Source: Telmatactis stephensoni
Taxonomy: Eukaryota; Cnidaria; Anthozoa; Actiniaria; Isophelliidae
Length of the DNA stretch: 64,000 nucleotides
Direction of reading: 5' to 3'
Assembly (NCBI GenBank): GCA_029948255.1
Contig: JALIZF010001873.1
Location: 903,001 to 967,000 of the forward strand
Numbering within the stretch: position 1 is the first letter of the stretch; every line of letters begins with the position of its first letter. A program made the translations under genes and the position numbers. A model generated the notes under the pieces. It did no database searches. It saw only the letters and a program-made list of their open reading frames with translations, and was not told the origin of the DNA. Below, in pieces: positions 11,296-19,979 of the stretch.

Positions 11296-12114
11296 TCAAC
11301 TCGATTCTTGACCTTCCTCATCATCCACGAGTTTCAATTTCTTGTTCTTCACGGACTGTTGGTGTACAGCGTTACAGTCTCGACAACGACAGAATTTGAC
11401 TTTCGTGGTCTGAGCATCTACTGGAAAGATGTAAGTGCAAACATCGCACTCGATGTATTGATTGTCTCGACAGTAATATGCCTCACGCCACAAACATCTT
11501 GGACATTCAACCACAGGAATAGAGTAAAACTTTACAAAGTCACGGCAGACGTGACACTCTCTGGGCTCATCTTCCGATTCCGCAATTTCCGGTTCGGAAC
11601 TCTCCTCTGACTCTAAGCTTCCATTAACACTCTCGCCGTCCGACTCTGAACTTTCTCTTTCAGAGATTTCATCACTAGTTTCACTGTCTGTCTCGTCCTC
11701 TTCTGGTTGCCTAGCAACCAGATCCGCTAGCAACTTCTTATTACGGATCAGTTTCTTATCAATACCGATCTCCGATAATCCTTGAGTGAACGTTTTCAAC
11801 CCACGAGGCACTTTAACATCTAGATTCAAAGGTAGCATGGCATACTCGATGAGCTCTGCCATGCTGGTGACAGGAATTCTTCGCTCATGATACATCATCT
11901 CACCATGGGAATTCCAGTATAAAATACTTTTTGAAGCCGTCAGAGTATGGAGAAAAGCTAGAGCTTTATCTTCTGGAATACTCTGGGAGAGGTCCTGTAG
12001 AACTTGGTCAATATCTTCCTTGTCCCACAAGTCCTGTTCTGAGTGAATACTCCCATCATGAGAATGCTCTGAATCGTATTCAGTGTCAGTAGAATCACTA
12101 CGTGCTCTCTTCAT
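11296..12114 (-). CDS. acidic zinc-binding protein of the TIR element, function unknown
   Basis: A 272-residue protein that I cannot assign to a named family. It begins with a short basic stretch (KRAR) and an acidic Ser/Asp/His-rich region. About residues 50-135 form a compact, probably folded domain (YWNSHGEMMYHERRIP is its most distinctive part). A strongly acidic Ser/Glu linker follows at 136-185. The C-terminal cysteine cluster (C187-x2-C190, C204-x2-C207, C215, C223-x2-C226, C242-x-C244-x2-C247, H251) should bind two or more zinc ions, and a Lys-rich then acidic tail ends the protein. It lies 56 bp downstream of the 108-residue gene on the same strand, so the two may share a transcript. 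An acidic region plus zinc cluster suggests a nucleic-acid-linked or regulatory role, but that is only inference. ATG start; intact. Confidence 0.85.
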   Translation of the reverse strand: MKRARSDSTDTEYDSEHSHDGSIHSEQDLWDKEDIDQVLQDLSQSIPEDKALAFLHTLTASKSILYWNSHGEMMYHERRIPVTSMAELIEYAMLPLNLDVKVPRGLKTFTQGLSEIGIDKKLIRNKKLLADLVARQPEEDETDSETSDEISERESSESDGESVNGSLESEESSEPEIAESEDEPRECHVCRDFVKFYSIPVVECPRCLWREAYYCRDNQYIECDVCTYIFPVDAQTTKVKFCRCRDCNAVHQQSVKNKKLKLVDDEEGQESS

Positions 12115-12170
12115 GTTGCTTCCTCGATGATCAATGTTTTAATGAGCTTCTTCTTTATACACAGAAATAT

Positions 12171-12497
12171 TTATAACAAAAACAGGTTCAAAGCCGACAT
12201 GAGAGGTGACATGACATCGGATACAAAACCATCGCCCCGTTGAGCCAAAATTTGTTTCTTGGTTTTAAAAGGGACGGATGGGTTGGCTAACTCACGTATG
12301 TCGTCCACATGCTCTCTAAGTCGTTCTTTTTGTGCGTCCTTTATGGGGACCAGACCTTTTGACAAATTCATGCAAACTTCACAAATGGCATGAACCTGTT
12401 CCGGACTAGCGGTGACCAGTAAAAGCGTTCTCTGATGAGGAGGACAATTGGTTAAGTGATACAAATACCCAAAATGGTCAAGGATCAAACGACTCAT
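12171..12497 (-). CDS. small basic protein of the TIR element, minor virion-protein-like
   Basis: A 108-residue protein with a predicted helical body (about residues 25-75, including a PEQVHAICEVCMNL segment), followed by a lysine-rich turn (KTKKQILAQRGDG) and a hydrophobic C-terminus (MSALNLFLL). This layout of helices, then basic segment with Gly, then hydrophobic tail resembles a small conserved protein I associate with Polinton/adintovirus-like elements, where it is thought to be a minor virion component. That link is from memory of the family layout, not from a search. It starts at a clean ATG facing the divergent ATPase gene across a 0.5-kb intergenic region. It is intact. Confidence 0.75.
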   Translation of the reverse strand: MSRLILDHFGYLYHLTNCPPHQRTLLLVTASPEQVHAICEVCMNLSKGLVPIKDAQKERLREHVDDIRELANPSVPFKTKKQILAQRGDGFVSDVMSPLMSALNLFLL

Positions 12498-13006
12498 GTT
12501 GTCTGTGCGAACGTTTGCTCCAAATGAAATAGTGAGGGAAAAACACTATAATTTATCTATTATGATAATCTAGACTAGAATACTAGAATCTAGCTAGAAT
12601 ACTAGAATCTAACTAGAATCTAATCTAATCTAATCTAATCTAATCTAATGTAGAATCTAAACTAGTATAGATCTAATCTAATCTAATCTAATCTAATCTA
12701 ATCTAATCTAATCTAATGTAGAATCTAAACTAGTATAGATCTAATCTAATCTAATCTAATGTAGAATCTAAACTAGTATAGATCTAATCTAATCTAATGT
12801 AGAATCTAATCTAATCTAATGTAGAATCTAATCTAATCTAATCTAATCTAATCTAATCTAGAATCTAATTGAATCTAAACTAGTATAGATCTAATCTAAT
12901 CTAATTAGAATCTAATAGATCTTATCTAATGTAGAAAATAACAATCCATATAGACCATAAATAACACATACTTCTAAAATTGGTTTCATTCAGTACAAGA
13001 CGCGGA
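12498..13006. promoter_or_regulatory. divergent intergenic region of the TIR element
   Basis: The ATPase (+) and the 108-residue gene (-) diverge from here, so promoters for both strands must lie within it. Most of it is occupied by the TCTAA pentanucleotide array, leaving only about 70 bp next to each start codon. Confidence 0.5.
12563..12935. repeat. (TCTAA)n array with higher-order pattern
   Basis: Runs of TCTAA are broken by a recurring spacer, TGTAGAATCTAAACTAGTATAGA, that occurs several times. This gives a higher-order repeat. It lies between the divergent genes of the mobile element, not in host flank. Confidence 0.95.
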
Positions 13007-14488
13007 ATGGTGCGGATGTGTCCTATATGCGGCAAGCCGCAACAAAATTTACACACTCATTTGAGTCGAACTCATAAGCTGGACAATTCACAGCGACAGT
13101 ATTGGCTAGGTCAAGAAAAATGCACAAAAGGGGGTCAGCGGTTTACTCCCTATCCCCAGGCGAAGCCTGTGGAAACCAAATGTGACCGGTTTCAATTACT
13201 GCATCCCTTCACAGCCTTAGTGTCTGGAATGACCGGCTCTGGAAAGACGGTCTGGGTTCAAAACCTACTGGAACATGCCAACCAAGTCATCCAACCTCCA
13301 CCTCAACGTATTGTATGGAGTTACTCTCAATGGCAACCGGCCTACGACCGGATGCTCAAAACGGTCCCTGGGATCGAGTTTGTCAAAGGGATACCCCATG
13401 ACCTGAATGAGGATTGGTATTTTGACCCCGAGATCAACAATCTGATGGTCATCGATGATCAAATGACCGAGACCTCCAACGACAAACGTATCTTGAATTT
13501 ATTTACCAAGGGATCCCATCACCGAAATCTCAGTGTCGTTTTCCTCTTGCAAAATGTCTATTTCCAAGGCAAAATCATGCGTACCTTGAGTCTCAATGCA
13601 GCCTACCTCGTCCTGTTTAAAAATCCCAGAGACAAACTACAAATGATGACGTTGGGAAAACAAATGTACCCAGGAAAAACAGACCAGTTTCTTCAAAAGT
13701 ACGAGGCCGCTGTTCAGCGGCCTTACGGCTACCTGTTCGTCGATCTCAAACCCAACACCCCAGAGGGGTGTCGACTGCGTACCAACGTTCTTCCAAATGA
13801 TGCTCACCCATCGCAGACTGGAGGTCAGACAGATGCCGTAAAGACCATCGCTAACTTTTTTGAGCGTCAGGGGTACTTACAGTCACCCCAACTGAAAGCC
13901 ATGCAGGAACTAGAAGAACAGATGGACGCCATTTTGAAAGACCCCACCCTACCTTCCGAGGTGAAAATCAAAGAATATGGTCCACTGTTTAATCGTTACC
14001 TTGCTCTACAACAACAACTCTCCAATACCGGTCCAACGATACCGAGACAGGAACCCATTTCAACCGTATCAACATTGGTCGACCAGAGTCAGCCCCCAGC
14101 TAATGTGACGACTCCGAAAAACGTGTCTCCTACAAGTGTGACCAGTGACAGTGGTGTTGGCATGGCAACACCTAAAACACCCTCATTCCTAGAACGCCTG
14201 ACATCCAAAGTCAGAACACCTTTTAAATCTAGTGTTCCACAGGGTAGAGAGGAGATACCATCGACTCCATTAAAAGTAGACCAACCCTCTACTTCCACTC
14301 CCATCACTCTGTCTAGTGTAGAGTTTCCACCCACACCCCCATCCAGTAAAGAAAAACCCCAAGCTGATCCCAGGTGGATACGTTATCAAGACGAACATAA
14401 GTATATAGGACAGGTGTTCCAACCTCCGAGACGCTCACAACGAATAAGAGCTATGATTCAGTCCATACCCGGTTGGGAAAAACTTTAA
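13007..14488 (+). CDS. A32/FtsK-like DNA-packaging ATPase with N-terminal C2H2 finger
   Basis: A P-loop ATPase of 493 residues, counting from the ATG at 13007; the open frame extends to 12980 but only with a TTG. An N-terminal C2H2 finger (C5-x2-C8-x9-H18-x4-H23) precedes the ATPase. The Walker A motif is GMTGSGKT (residues 74-81), preceded by LLHPFTALVS. Walker B is LMVIDD (146-151), and a downstream strand ends in the polar pair QN (about 182-183), as expected for sensor I. This arrangement matches the A32-like packaging ATPases of Polintons and related dsDNA viruses, which translocate DNA into capsids. After residue 260 comes a Pro/Ser/Thr-rich, probably disordered region, then a conserved-looking basic end (PPRRSQRIRAM). 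An AATAAA lies at 14533-14538. It is intact, the only recognisable enzyme in the element, and longer than typical family members because of the finger and tail. Confidence 0.93.
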   Translation: MVRMCPICGKPQQNLHTHLSRTHKLDNSQRQYWLGQEKCTKGGQRFTPYPQAKPVETKCDRFQLLHPFTALVSGMTGSGKTVWVQNLLEHANQVIQPPPQRIVWSYSQWQPAYDRMLKTVPGIEFVKGIPHDLNEDWYFDPEINNLMVIDDQMTETSNDKRILNLFTKGSHHRNLSVVFLLQNVYFQGKIMRTLSLNAAYLVLFKNPRDKLQMMTLGKQMYPGKTDQFLQKYEAAVQRPYGYLFVDLKPNTPEGCRLRTNVLPNDAHPSQTGGQTDAVKTIANFFERQGYLQSPQLKAMQELEEQMDAILKDPTLPSEVKIKEYGPLFNRYLALQQQLSNTGPTIPRQEPISTVSTLVDQSQPPANVTTPKNVSPTSVTSDSGVGMATPKTPSFLERLTSKVRTPFKSSVPQGREEIPSTPLKVDQPSTSTPITLSSVEFPPTPPSSKEKPQADPRWIRYQDEHKYIGQVFQPPRRSQRIRAMIQSIPGWEKL

Positions 14489-14706
14489 GTAGTATTTAAC
14501 TCATGTGTTAATTGTAACTAAAAAAGAAAGTAAATAAAATCATATTCAAACATTTACTGGTGTCTTGTTCTTTACGATAGCCAATAGTTTTGCAAAGTAA
14601 ACTGTAGCTAGGATGAAGACAAAAATAAAAAAAATAAAAAGGAGAACACACGTTTTTCTTTAAAACGTTTTTATTGTATCATAACATATCAATGTACAAA
14701 TTCATA
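14489..14706. terminator. convergent polyadenylation region
   Basis: The ATPase gene and the minus-strand gene ending at 14707 converge here. AATAAA is present for the plus strand at 14533-14538 and for the minus strand (TTTATT) at 14670-14675. The 3' ends are virus-like in their compactness. Confidence 0.65.
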
Positions 14707-15519
14707 CTAGTTCGAAGGACAACAAAAAGGTTGGCATGTATATTTTTCAGGAAATTCTAATTTTTTTACATCAAAGGATTCCCAGGCTGGTAATTCTGGA
14801 TGATGCCCATATTTCATAATAAAAAGTCGATCGCCTTGCTCACAACTTTTTTGGTGTCCAAGTGCAGCCCTTTTAGCTAGTTCGGGTAGGTACAGAGTCA
14901 TATTTATTTCTCCCTGTTCTATTAGTTCATGAACCCGACGGACTTCGTCTTGTAGAGACTCTGGTGGGGGTGGGTGGTTGTTGACCAGTCGATCAAAACA
15001 TTTCAGACATATTTGACTGTTGTGCCATCCACACCAGTCGCAGTTGTAGTATCCATACGAACAGTAATCACCTACACTTCGATCTATACATTGTGGGTTC
15101 TGAGGACACTCCTCCAACCAATCTGCTTTGTCTTGTACACCATGACAATAAATGGGAGCACACCCGAAAGATATGTCTTCGTCGACTTCGTCTTTTCCGT
15201 CCCAAAAACATTTGGCCATCCAGTCAAAAAACTGTGGACTACACAAATGAGATAAAATGTCTGATATGTCTGGTGACTTTAGATAATTTCTTTGTTGAAG
15301 AATCCACTCGACGCGACGTCGTATCTGATAAGCGACTTGATGAATGATTGGGTTTTCTGTGTGCTCTTCGTTTGCTTGTAACAATACGTCAAAATATAGG
15401 TATTCTGGGACTGGAGATTCTCCTTTTTTCCAACAACGCTGTTCTCCATGTAAATCTCCTAAAATAGGAATTGTACTGACTGCAATGGCCCACGCTGTGG
15501 TGTTCTTATCTGAGGACAT
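14707..15519 (-). CDS. cysteine-rich protein of the TIR element, function unknown
   Basis: A 270-residue protein that I do not recognise. The N-terminal 100 residues look globular (tryptophan- and isoleucine-rich, with a YQIRRRVEWILQQRNYL helix). About residues 120-174 hold nine cysteines (C120, C125, C138, C144, C153, C160, C163, C171, C174) with CDWCGW and CLKC knuckles, suggesting a zinc-bound fold. After a PPPP turn there is a helical part, and the C-terminus ends in CQPFCCPSN. I see no signal peptide or membrane segment. It has an ATG start, is intact, and its 3' end converges on the ATPase. It could be structural, regulatory or a replication helper; nothing in the sequence decides. Confidence 0.8.
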   Translation of the reverse strand: MSSDKNTTAWAIAVSTIPILGDLHGEQRCWKKGESPVPEYLYFDVLLQANEEHTENPIIHQVAYQIRRRVEWILQQRNYLKSPDISDILSHLCSPQFFDWMAKCFWDGKDEVDEDISFGCAPIYCHGVQDKADWLEECPQNPQCIDRSVGDYCSYGYYNCDWCGWHNSQICLKCFDRLVNNHPPPPESLQDEVRRVHELIEQGEINMTLYLPELAKRAALGHQKSCEQGDRLFIMKYGHHPELPAWESFDVKKLEFPEKYTCQPFCCPSN

Positions 15520-15715
15520 AGTTGTTCTTGGACTAGTCTCATGTTCTTATCCCATGACATTTATAGGTATGATGGAATCAGTGGTTTCTCAAAATAGAAC
15601 CCTATACCCAAAATAGACTCCTTCCGGAAAATACCCCGGGGTAATCCTATCAAGGGGGAGGGGTCGTACCTCATCATACCTCAGAAAGGGGTAGCCCTAC
15701 CGGGCTAGTAAGGGG
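15520..15715. other. right interior of element, upstream of the cysteine-rich gene
   Basis: About 200 bp including a GC-rich part (ACCCCGGGGTAATCC, GGGGAGGGG) that must hold the promoter of the minus-strand gene starting at 15519. No gene is seen. Confidence 0.5.
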
Positions 15716-16192
15716 TTTTCGTTCGTCGATTTTACATCCTTTTAGATTATTATTTTGTCCCTTCTCAATACATTCGGATCACTTTAACTGTATCTTTGAT
15801 TGCTTGGTACATGTCTGACGATAATGCTGGGTTTCTTTCCGTCTAGCTGTAATTAAACGCGTTAGTGTTTTTGACTTGTTTAATATCGAGTTGTTTGCAC
15901 ACTTCCACTGCATACGTGGAAATAAAGAGCTTTTTCATAAATTTGATTGGGTTCATCTTGTATCCAACAGTAGATTAATGGTTGAAGGGTTCAACTGATT
16001 TGTACGAAAATCCGAAGCCCTCGGTTTATAAGACGTCTGTACTGGAAACATAGCGGCGGTGTGTCATCCTCCGTTGCGTGCACCGTTGCGTGACCCATCC
16101 TCTACCGCTGCGTGACGCACCCACCGTGCTGCACCACCTTGCACCTCCTGCACCTCCTGTATCGGGCGCAAAACTCTCATTTGTATACTACT
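15716..16192. repeat. right terminal inverted repeat
   Basis: It mirrors the left arm. It contains an extra 20-bp segment (about 15827-15846) relative to the left arm, just inside the perfect 346-bp portion, and several substitutions further in. Confidence 0.95.
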
Positions 16193-16198
16193 AAGGGC
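16193..16198. other. target-site duplication, right (AAGGGC)
   Basis: An exact copy of 10525-10530, directly abutting the right end of the element. Confidence 0.9.
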
Positions 16199-16756
16199 TT
16201 GTATACAAAATATTTTAAAAGCTTAATTACTTATAGATGAATAGGTGAGAGGACAAAAAACGTTTTCTAGCTCTGTCCTCATGTATAGATTCAATTTTAC
16301 ATGAAAGAGCTTTAAATAGGTTATAATCGACATGTCAATAAATCGAGGAACAAAAGCTCTTGATAATTTTCTAAGACGGAAGATATCTACATATCAGTTC
16401 CTTTATGCTTGGTTTATATTGAACAAATACTTTAGTTCGAATTCTATTTTTTAGTGACGTCAAATTTGGTGAGAACAAAACAGGTATGCAATTAATGAGA
16501 ATTAAGTCGAAGGACGTGACTGTTGTTCTCACCATATTTTGATGTTTTCTGTGCATTACATTGATTAGTGTACATACACACGAACAAATGAAATCTACTT
16601 GTTTTATATATTTGTATCAAATAATTCCCCCTAATGGAAACTGACGACGACAAGCAAGTGCAAGTGGATAATAAACAATTATACTATTCACTGTCGATGA
16701 ACCAGGGTTTTAGGAATATTTACCGCGACGCCTCGAGGGAGACCCCATGCAGTACT
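16199..16756. other. gene-free spacer
   Basis: Ordinary AT-rich host sequence to the right of the element, ending at an uninterrupted run of about 20 G (16757-16776). No supported gene. Confidence 0.5.
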
Positions 16757-16912
16757 GGGGGGGGGGGGGGGGGGGACGTGGGGAAATGGGGCCGACATTG
16801 CAAGAAATTTTTGTCCCGGTACTGGGGAAAATGTAATAGGGTAGGTTCATATATAATCTCACAAATAAGGGGACTTTGCAAAAGGCTATTTTCCATAAAG
16901 TGTTTTGCTTTG

Positions 16913-16993
16913 TAAACCAACCAACCAACCAACCAACCAATAAATAAATAAATAAAATAAATAATAAATAAATAAATAAATAAATAAATAAAT
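16913..16993. repeat. (CCAA)n and (AAAT)n microsatellite
   Basis: About six CCAA units run directly into (TAAA)n. The tract ends exactly where the first CTAAGTG of the 400-bp array begins. Confidence 0.95.
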
Positions 16994-18267
16994 CTAAGTG
17001 GATTTTTGACAAGGGTGCTATGCAATTTGCCAAGGCTCGACAATATCCTTGTGGAAAATTCACTTAGAAGATGGCCCAAAATGCTGCTAGACCATTAAAT
17101 ATGACCATCTTAGTGGGTGAGTAGGGTCCCCTGATGCCAGCAACAATAGTTTCTTGATGAGGCGCACCTCTATTGTTGGTAGCTACAAGGTGAGGAAGCC
17201 ATTCCACTGCTAGCAGAATCCTTTTCAACAGCCTTTGATGTCCAAATGTTGGGTGGTTTTCAAGCCAGGGGGCCACACTTGACATCAGTGAACAAAAGCT
17301 ATGTACACGCAAAGGATTGTGCTACATCCAGGGGGCCCACAGGGCTCCCCCCTTGGACCTCATGCTTGAGTGGGCCTGATAGCTGTGGATTTTCTAAGTG
17401 GATTTTTGACAAGGGTGCTATGCAATTTGCCAAGGCTCGACAATATCCTTGTGGAAAATTCACTTAGAAGATGGCCCAAAATGCTGCTAGACCATTAAAT
17501 ATGACCATCTTAGTGGGTGAGTAGGGTCCCCTGATGCCAGCAACAATAGTTTCTTGATGAGGCGCACCTCTACTGTTGGTAGCTACAAGGTGAGGAAGCC
17601 ATTCCACTGCTAGCAGAATCCTTTTCAACAGCCTTTGATGTCCAAATGTTGGGTGGTTTTCAAGCCAGGGGGCCACACTTGACATCAGTGAACAAAAGCC
17701 ATGTACACGCAAAGGATTGTGCTACATCCAGGGGGCCCACAGGGCTCCCCCCTTGGACCTCATGCTTGAGTGGGCCTGATAGCTGTGGATTTTCTAAGTG
17801 GATTTTTGACAAGGGTGCTATGCAATTTGCCAAGGCTCGACAATATCCTTGTGGAAAATTCACTTAGAAGATGGCCCAAAATGCTGCTAGACCATTAAAT
17901 ATGACCATCTTAGTGGGTGAGTAGGGTCCCCTGATGCCAGCAACAATAGTTTCTTGATGAGGCGCACCTCTACTGTTGGTAGCTACAAGGTGAGGAAGCC
18001 ATTCCACTGCTAGCAGAATCCTTTTCAACAGCCTTTGATGTCCAAATGTTGGGTGGTTTTCAAGCCAGGGGGCCACACTTAACATCAGTGAACAAAAGCT
18101 ATGTACACGCAAAGGATTGTGCTACATCCAGGGGGCCCACAGGGCTCCCCCCTTGGACCTCATGCTTGAGTGGGCCTGATAGCTGTGGATTTTCTAAGTG
18201 GATTTTTGACAAGGGTGCTATGCAATTTGCCAAGGCTCGACAATATCCTTGTGGAAAATTCACTTAG
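16994..18267. repeat. 400-bp tandem array bounded by 74-bp hairpin units
   Basis: A 74-bp unit begins CTAAGTGGATTTTTGACAAGG and ends CCTTGTGGAAAATTCACTTAG. Its ends can pair over about 21 bp with a few mismatches. Copies start at 16994, 17394, 17794 and 18194. Three copies of a 326-bp spacer separate them, and the copies differ by only a few substitutions. The array starts and stops exactly at hairpin units and both edges abut (AAAT)n. The 73- and 82-residue open frames repeated in each spacer are products of recent duplication. I saw no hammerhead ribozyme core. Candidate origins are a rolling-circle (Helentron-like) or circular-RNA-derived element. Confidence 0.9.
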
Positions 18268-18478
<211 letters not shown>

Positions 18479-19400
18479 TATGTAGGTCAAATACAAAGAA
18501 GATGAAAATACAATGCAATTTCTAACATTGCATTAACTTTAACAAATTCTATTAGCTTATTTCTGAAGTTTTGTAGATTTGTTATAATTTAGTCAGTTCG
18601 GGGAGGGGGGGGTGCGTCCACACCTAACGCATCTCCCCTGGATCCGCCCCTGAATTTGTTCCATAGTTGGGTTCCTTTGCAAAGAAAGAATTTATGTTCA
18701 ATATCCAGGCGGAATTTACGAGGTTGAGCCAACTACTGTTCGCTGGTAGAATCCCTTGTTGTCTTTGATCTTGAGTCCTTAATAAGCTTTTTGAACTTGT
18801 TACAGAGGTTGTCTGAAGCTAGATAATTAAGAAGGCACTTGGAGACCAGCATCCCACGTTGCAAAATGATACGCTTGTCAAAAGGCAGCCAGTGTAATCT
18901 GGAAAAAAACTTCAGCACTTGGAGTATCTGTTGGTTTCTCCACATCGAGAATGATCCTTGCGGCACGTTTTTCTTGCTTAAATAGCTATCGCCTCTCGGT
19001 TGTACCAGTGTAGACGTCTTCCAAAATTACTGAACCGTACTCAAGTAAAGGCATGACCACTAAGGAATAAAAGTGGTTGCGCTCTTTTAAAGGTAGAAAT
19101 GGTTTGATTCCTTGGAAAAAAAGTCTGCTAACCGCCTTGCCTAAGATGTAATCAACGTGGTTGTTCCAGCTAAGATGAGAGTCAATAACAAGTCCTAGTA
19201 ATTTATGCTGAGACACTTATTTCATTTGGTTACCTTCAATTGATAATAACGTAGTGTTGTAAATCTCAGTTTGGCCTCAACAACAGGTGTAAGAGCTCAG
19301 TTGTATTCATGATCTCATCTATGGTGGGGGAAATTAGAAAGCACGGTCGTATATCGTCTGCATATAGATGGAGTTTGCAGTTGCTTGCGAGCAATAAGTG
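18479..19400 (-). pseudogene. non-LTR retrotransposon remnant (RT palm to C-terminus)
   Basis: On the minus strand a reverse-transcriptase C motif LYADD is readable at about 19350-19367. It is followed by the thumb region (GLVIDSHLSWNNHVDYIL) at 18986-19216 and, in another frame, by the usual C-terminal segment (SRLHWLPFDKRIILQRGM) at 18733-18966. At least one frameshift (about 18970-18990) and several stops make it a pseudogene. The layout is that of CR1/L2/Rex-type LINEs, which have an apurinic endonuclease upstream; that part is missing here. A GC-rich insertion of about 60 bp lies at 18595-18655. Confidence 0.8.
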
Positions 19401-19900
19401 CAATGATTTTGGTGCTTTTCATTCTTTAAGCAGTGAACGCCTTTAGGATGAACGGGGTATGTGATTGGATGGTCTTTATTTTTCACAGAGACCTCCTGGC
19501 TGGTCTTTATTTGTGGTGAAAGGTGAAAAGTTTTCATTGAACGGAACAACAGAAGGAACGCTCGCGATGAGACGCGTCAGCATGGATTTCAACCAATCAG
19601 ATTGTGAGATTTTGCTCGGATGATGTAGAATAATAAATTCGTGGGTGCAGATTTTGCCTAATTAAGAATCCGGCCTTATCAAAAAATTGGCAACATGGCA
19701 AAACCTTTTTAATTAGCCCGTTATTTATCAATAAAAATTGCAAGATGGGAAAATTATTATACTTTTACTATTGTATAGCACCTATATCTCTTGGCAACAA
19801 ACATTTTTTTCTTTGACCAATCTACTACACTCTTGTCTCTTTTCAATAAATAAGCACGATGGCAAAACCTTTATTTTTCTTTGACTAATTTCTCATCAAT
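19401..19900. other. gene-free spacer
   Basis: No supported gene. The open frame at 19334-19549 (-) partly shadows the LINE remnant. Confidence 0.45.
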
Positions 19901-19902
19901 AA

Positions 19903-19978
19903 ACTAGCTACAAGGAATCAATAAACTAGCTACAAGGAATCAATAAACTAGCTACAAGGAATCAATAAACTAGCTACA
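19903..19978. repeat. 22-bp minisatellite
   Basis: About 3.5 copies of a unit reading AATCAATAAACTAGCTACAAGG. Isolated diverged copies occur near 20563 and 20600. Confidence 0.85.
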
Positions 19979-19979
19979 T

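Larger units (their letters stand above)
10531..16192. mobile_element. 5.66-kb TIR element with packaging ATPase (Polinton-like satellite)
   Basis: The two ends are inverted repeats whose outer 346 bp are identical (10531-10876 and 15847-16192). The element is flanked by a perfect 6-bp direct repeat AAGGGC (10525-10530 and 16193-16198). It starts 5'-AGTAGTATAC and ends with the complement. A 6-bp duplication and AG...CT ends are hallmarks of Polintons/Mavericks. It carries four intact genes that fill most of the interior: three on the minus strand and the ATPase on the plus strand. It has no polymerase B, retroviral-type integrase, protease or recognisable jelly-roll capsid, and Polintons are normally about 15-20 kb. 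The coding part is visibly richer in GC than the host flank. The identity of the ends and the intact frames argue for a recent insertion, mobilised in trans. Assignment to Polinton relatives is inference from ends plus ATPase. Confidence 0.85.

Noticed and set aside
12980..13006. Upstream start of the ATPase at 12980
   Set aside because: That codon is TTG; the first ATG in frame is 13007, which still includes the whole zinc finger.
17130..17180. Hammerhead ribozyme core in the 400-bp unit
   Set aside because: The closest match (TTGATGAGGCGC) lacks the required first C of CTGANGA, and no paired stem with GAAA follows.
17064..18267. Repeated 73- and 82-residue open frames in the 400-bp array
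   Set aside because: They recur only because the DNA unit is recently duplicated, occur on both strands, and match no protein pattern.
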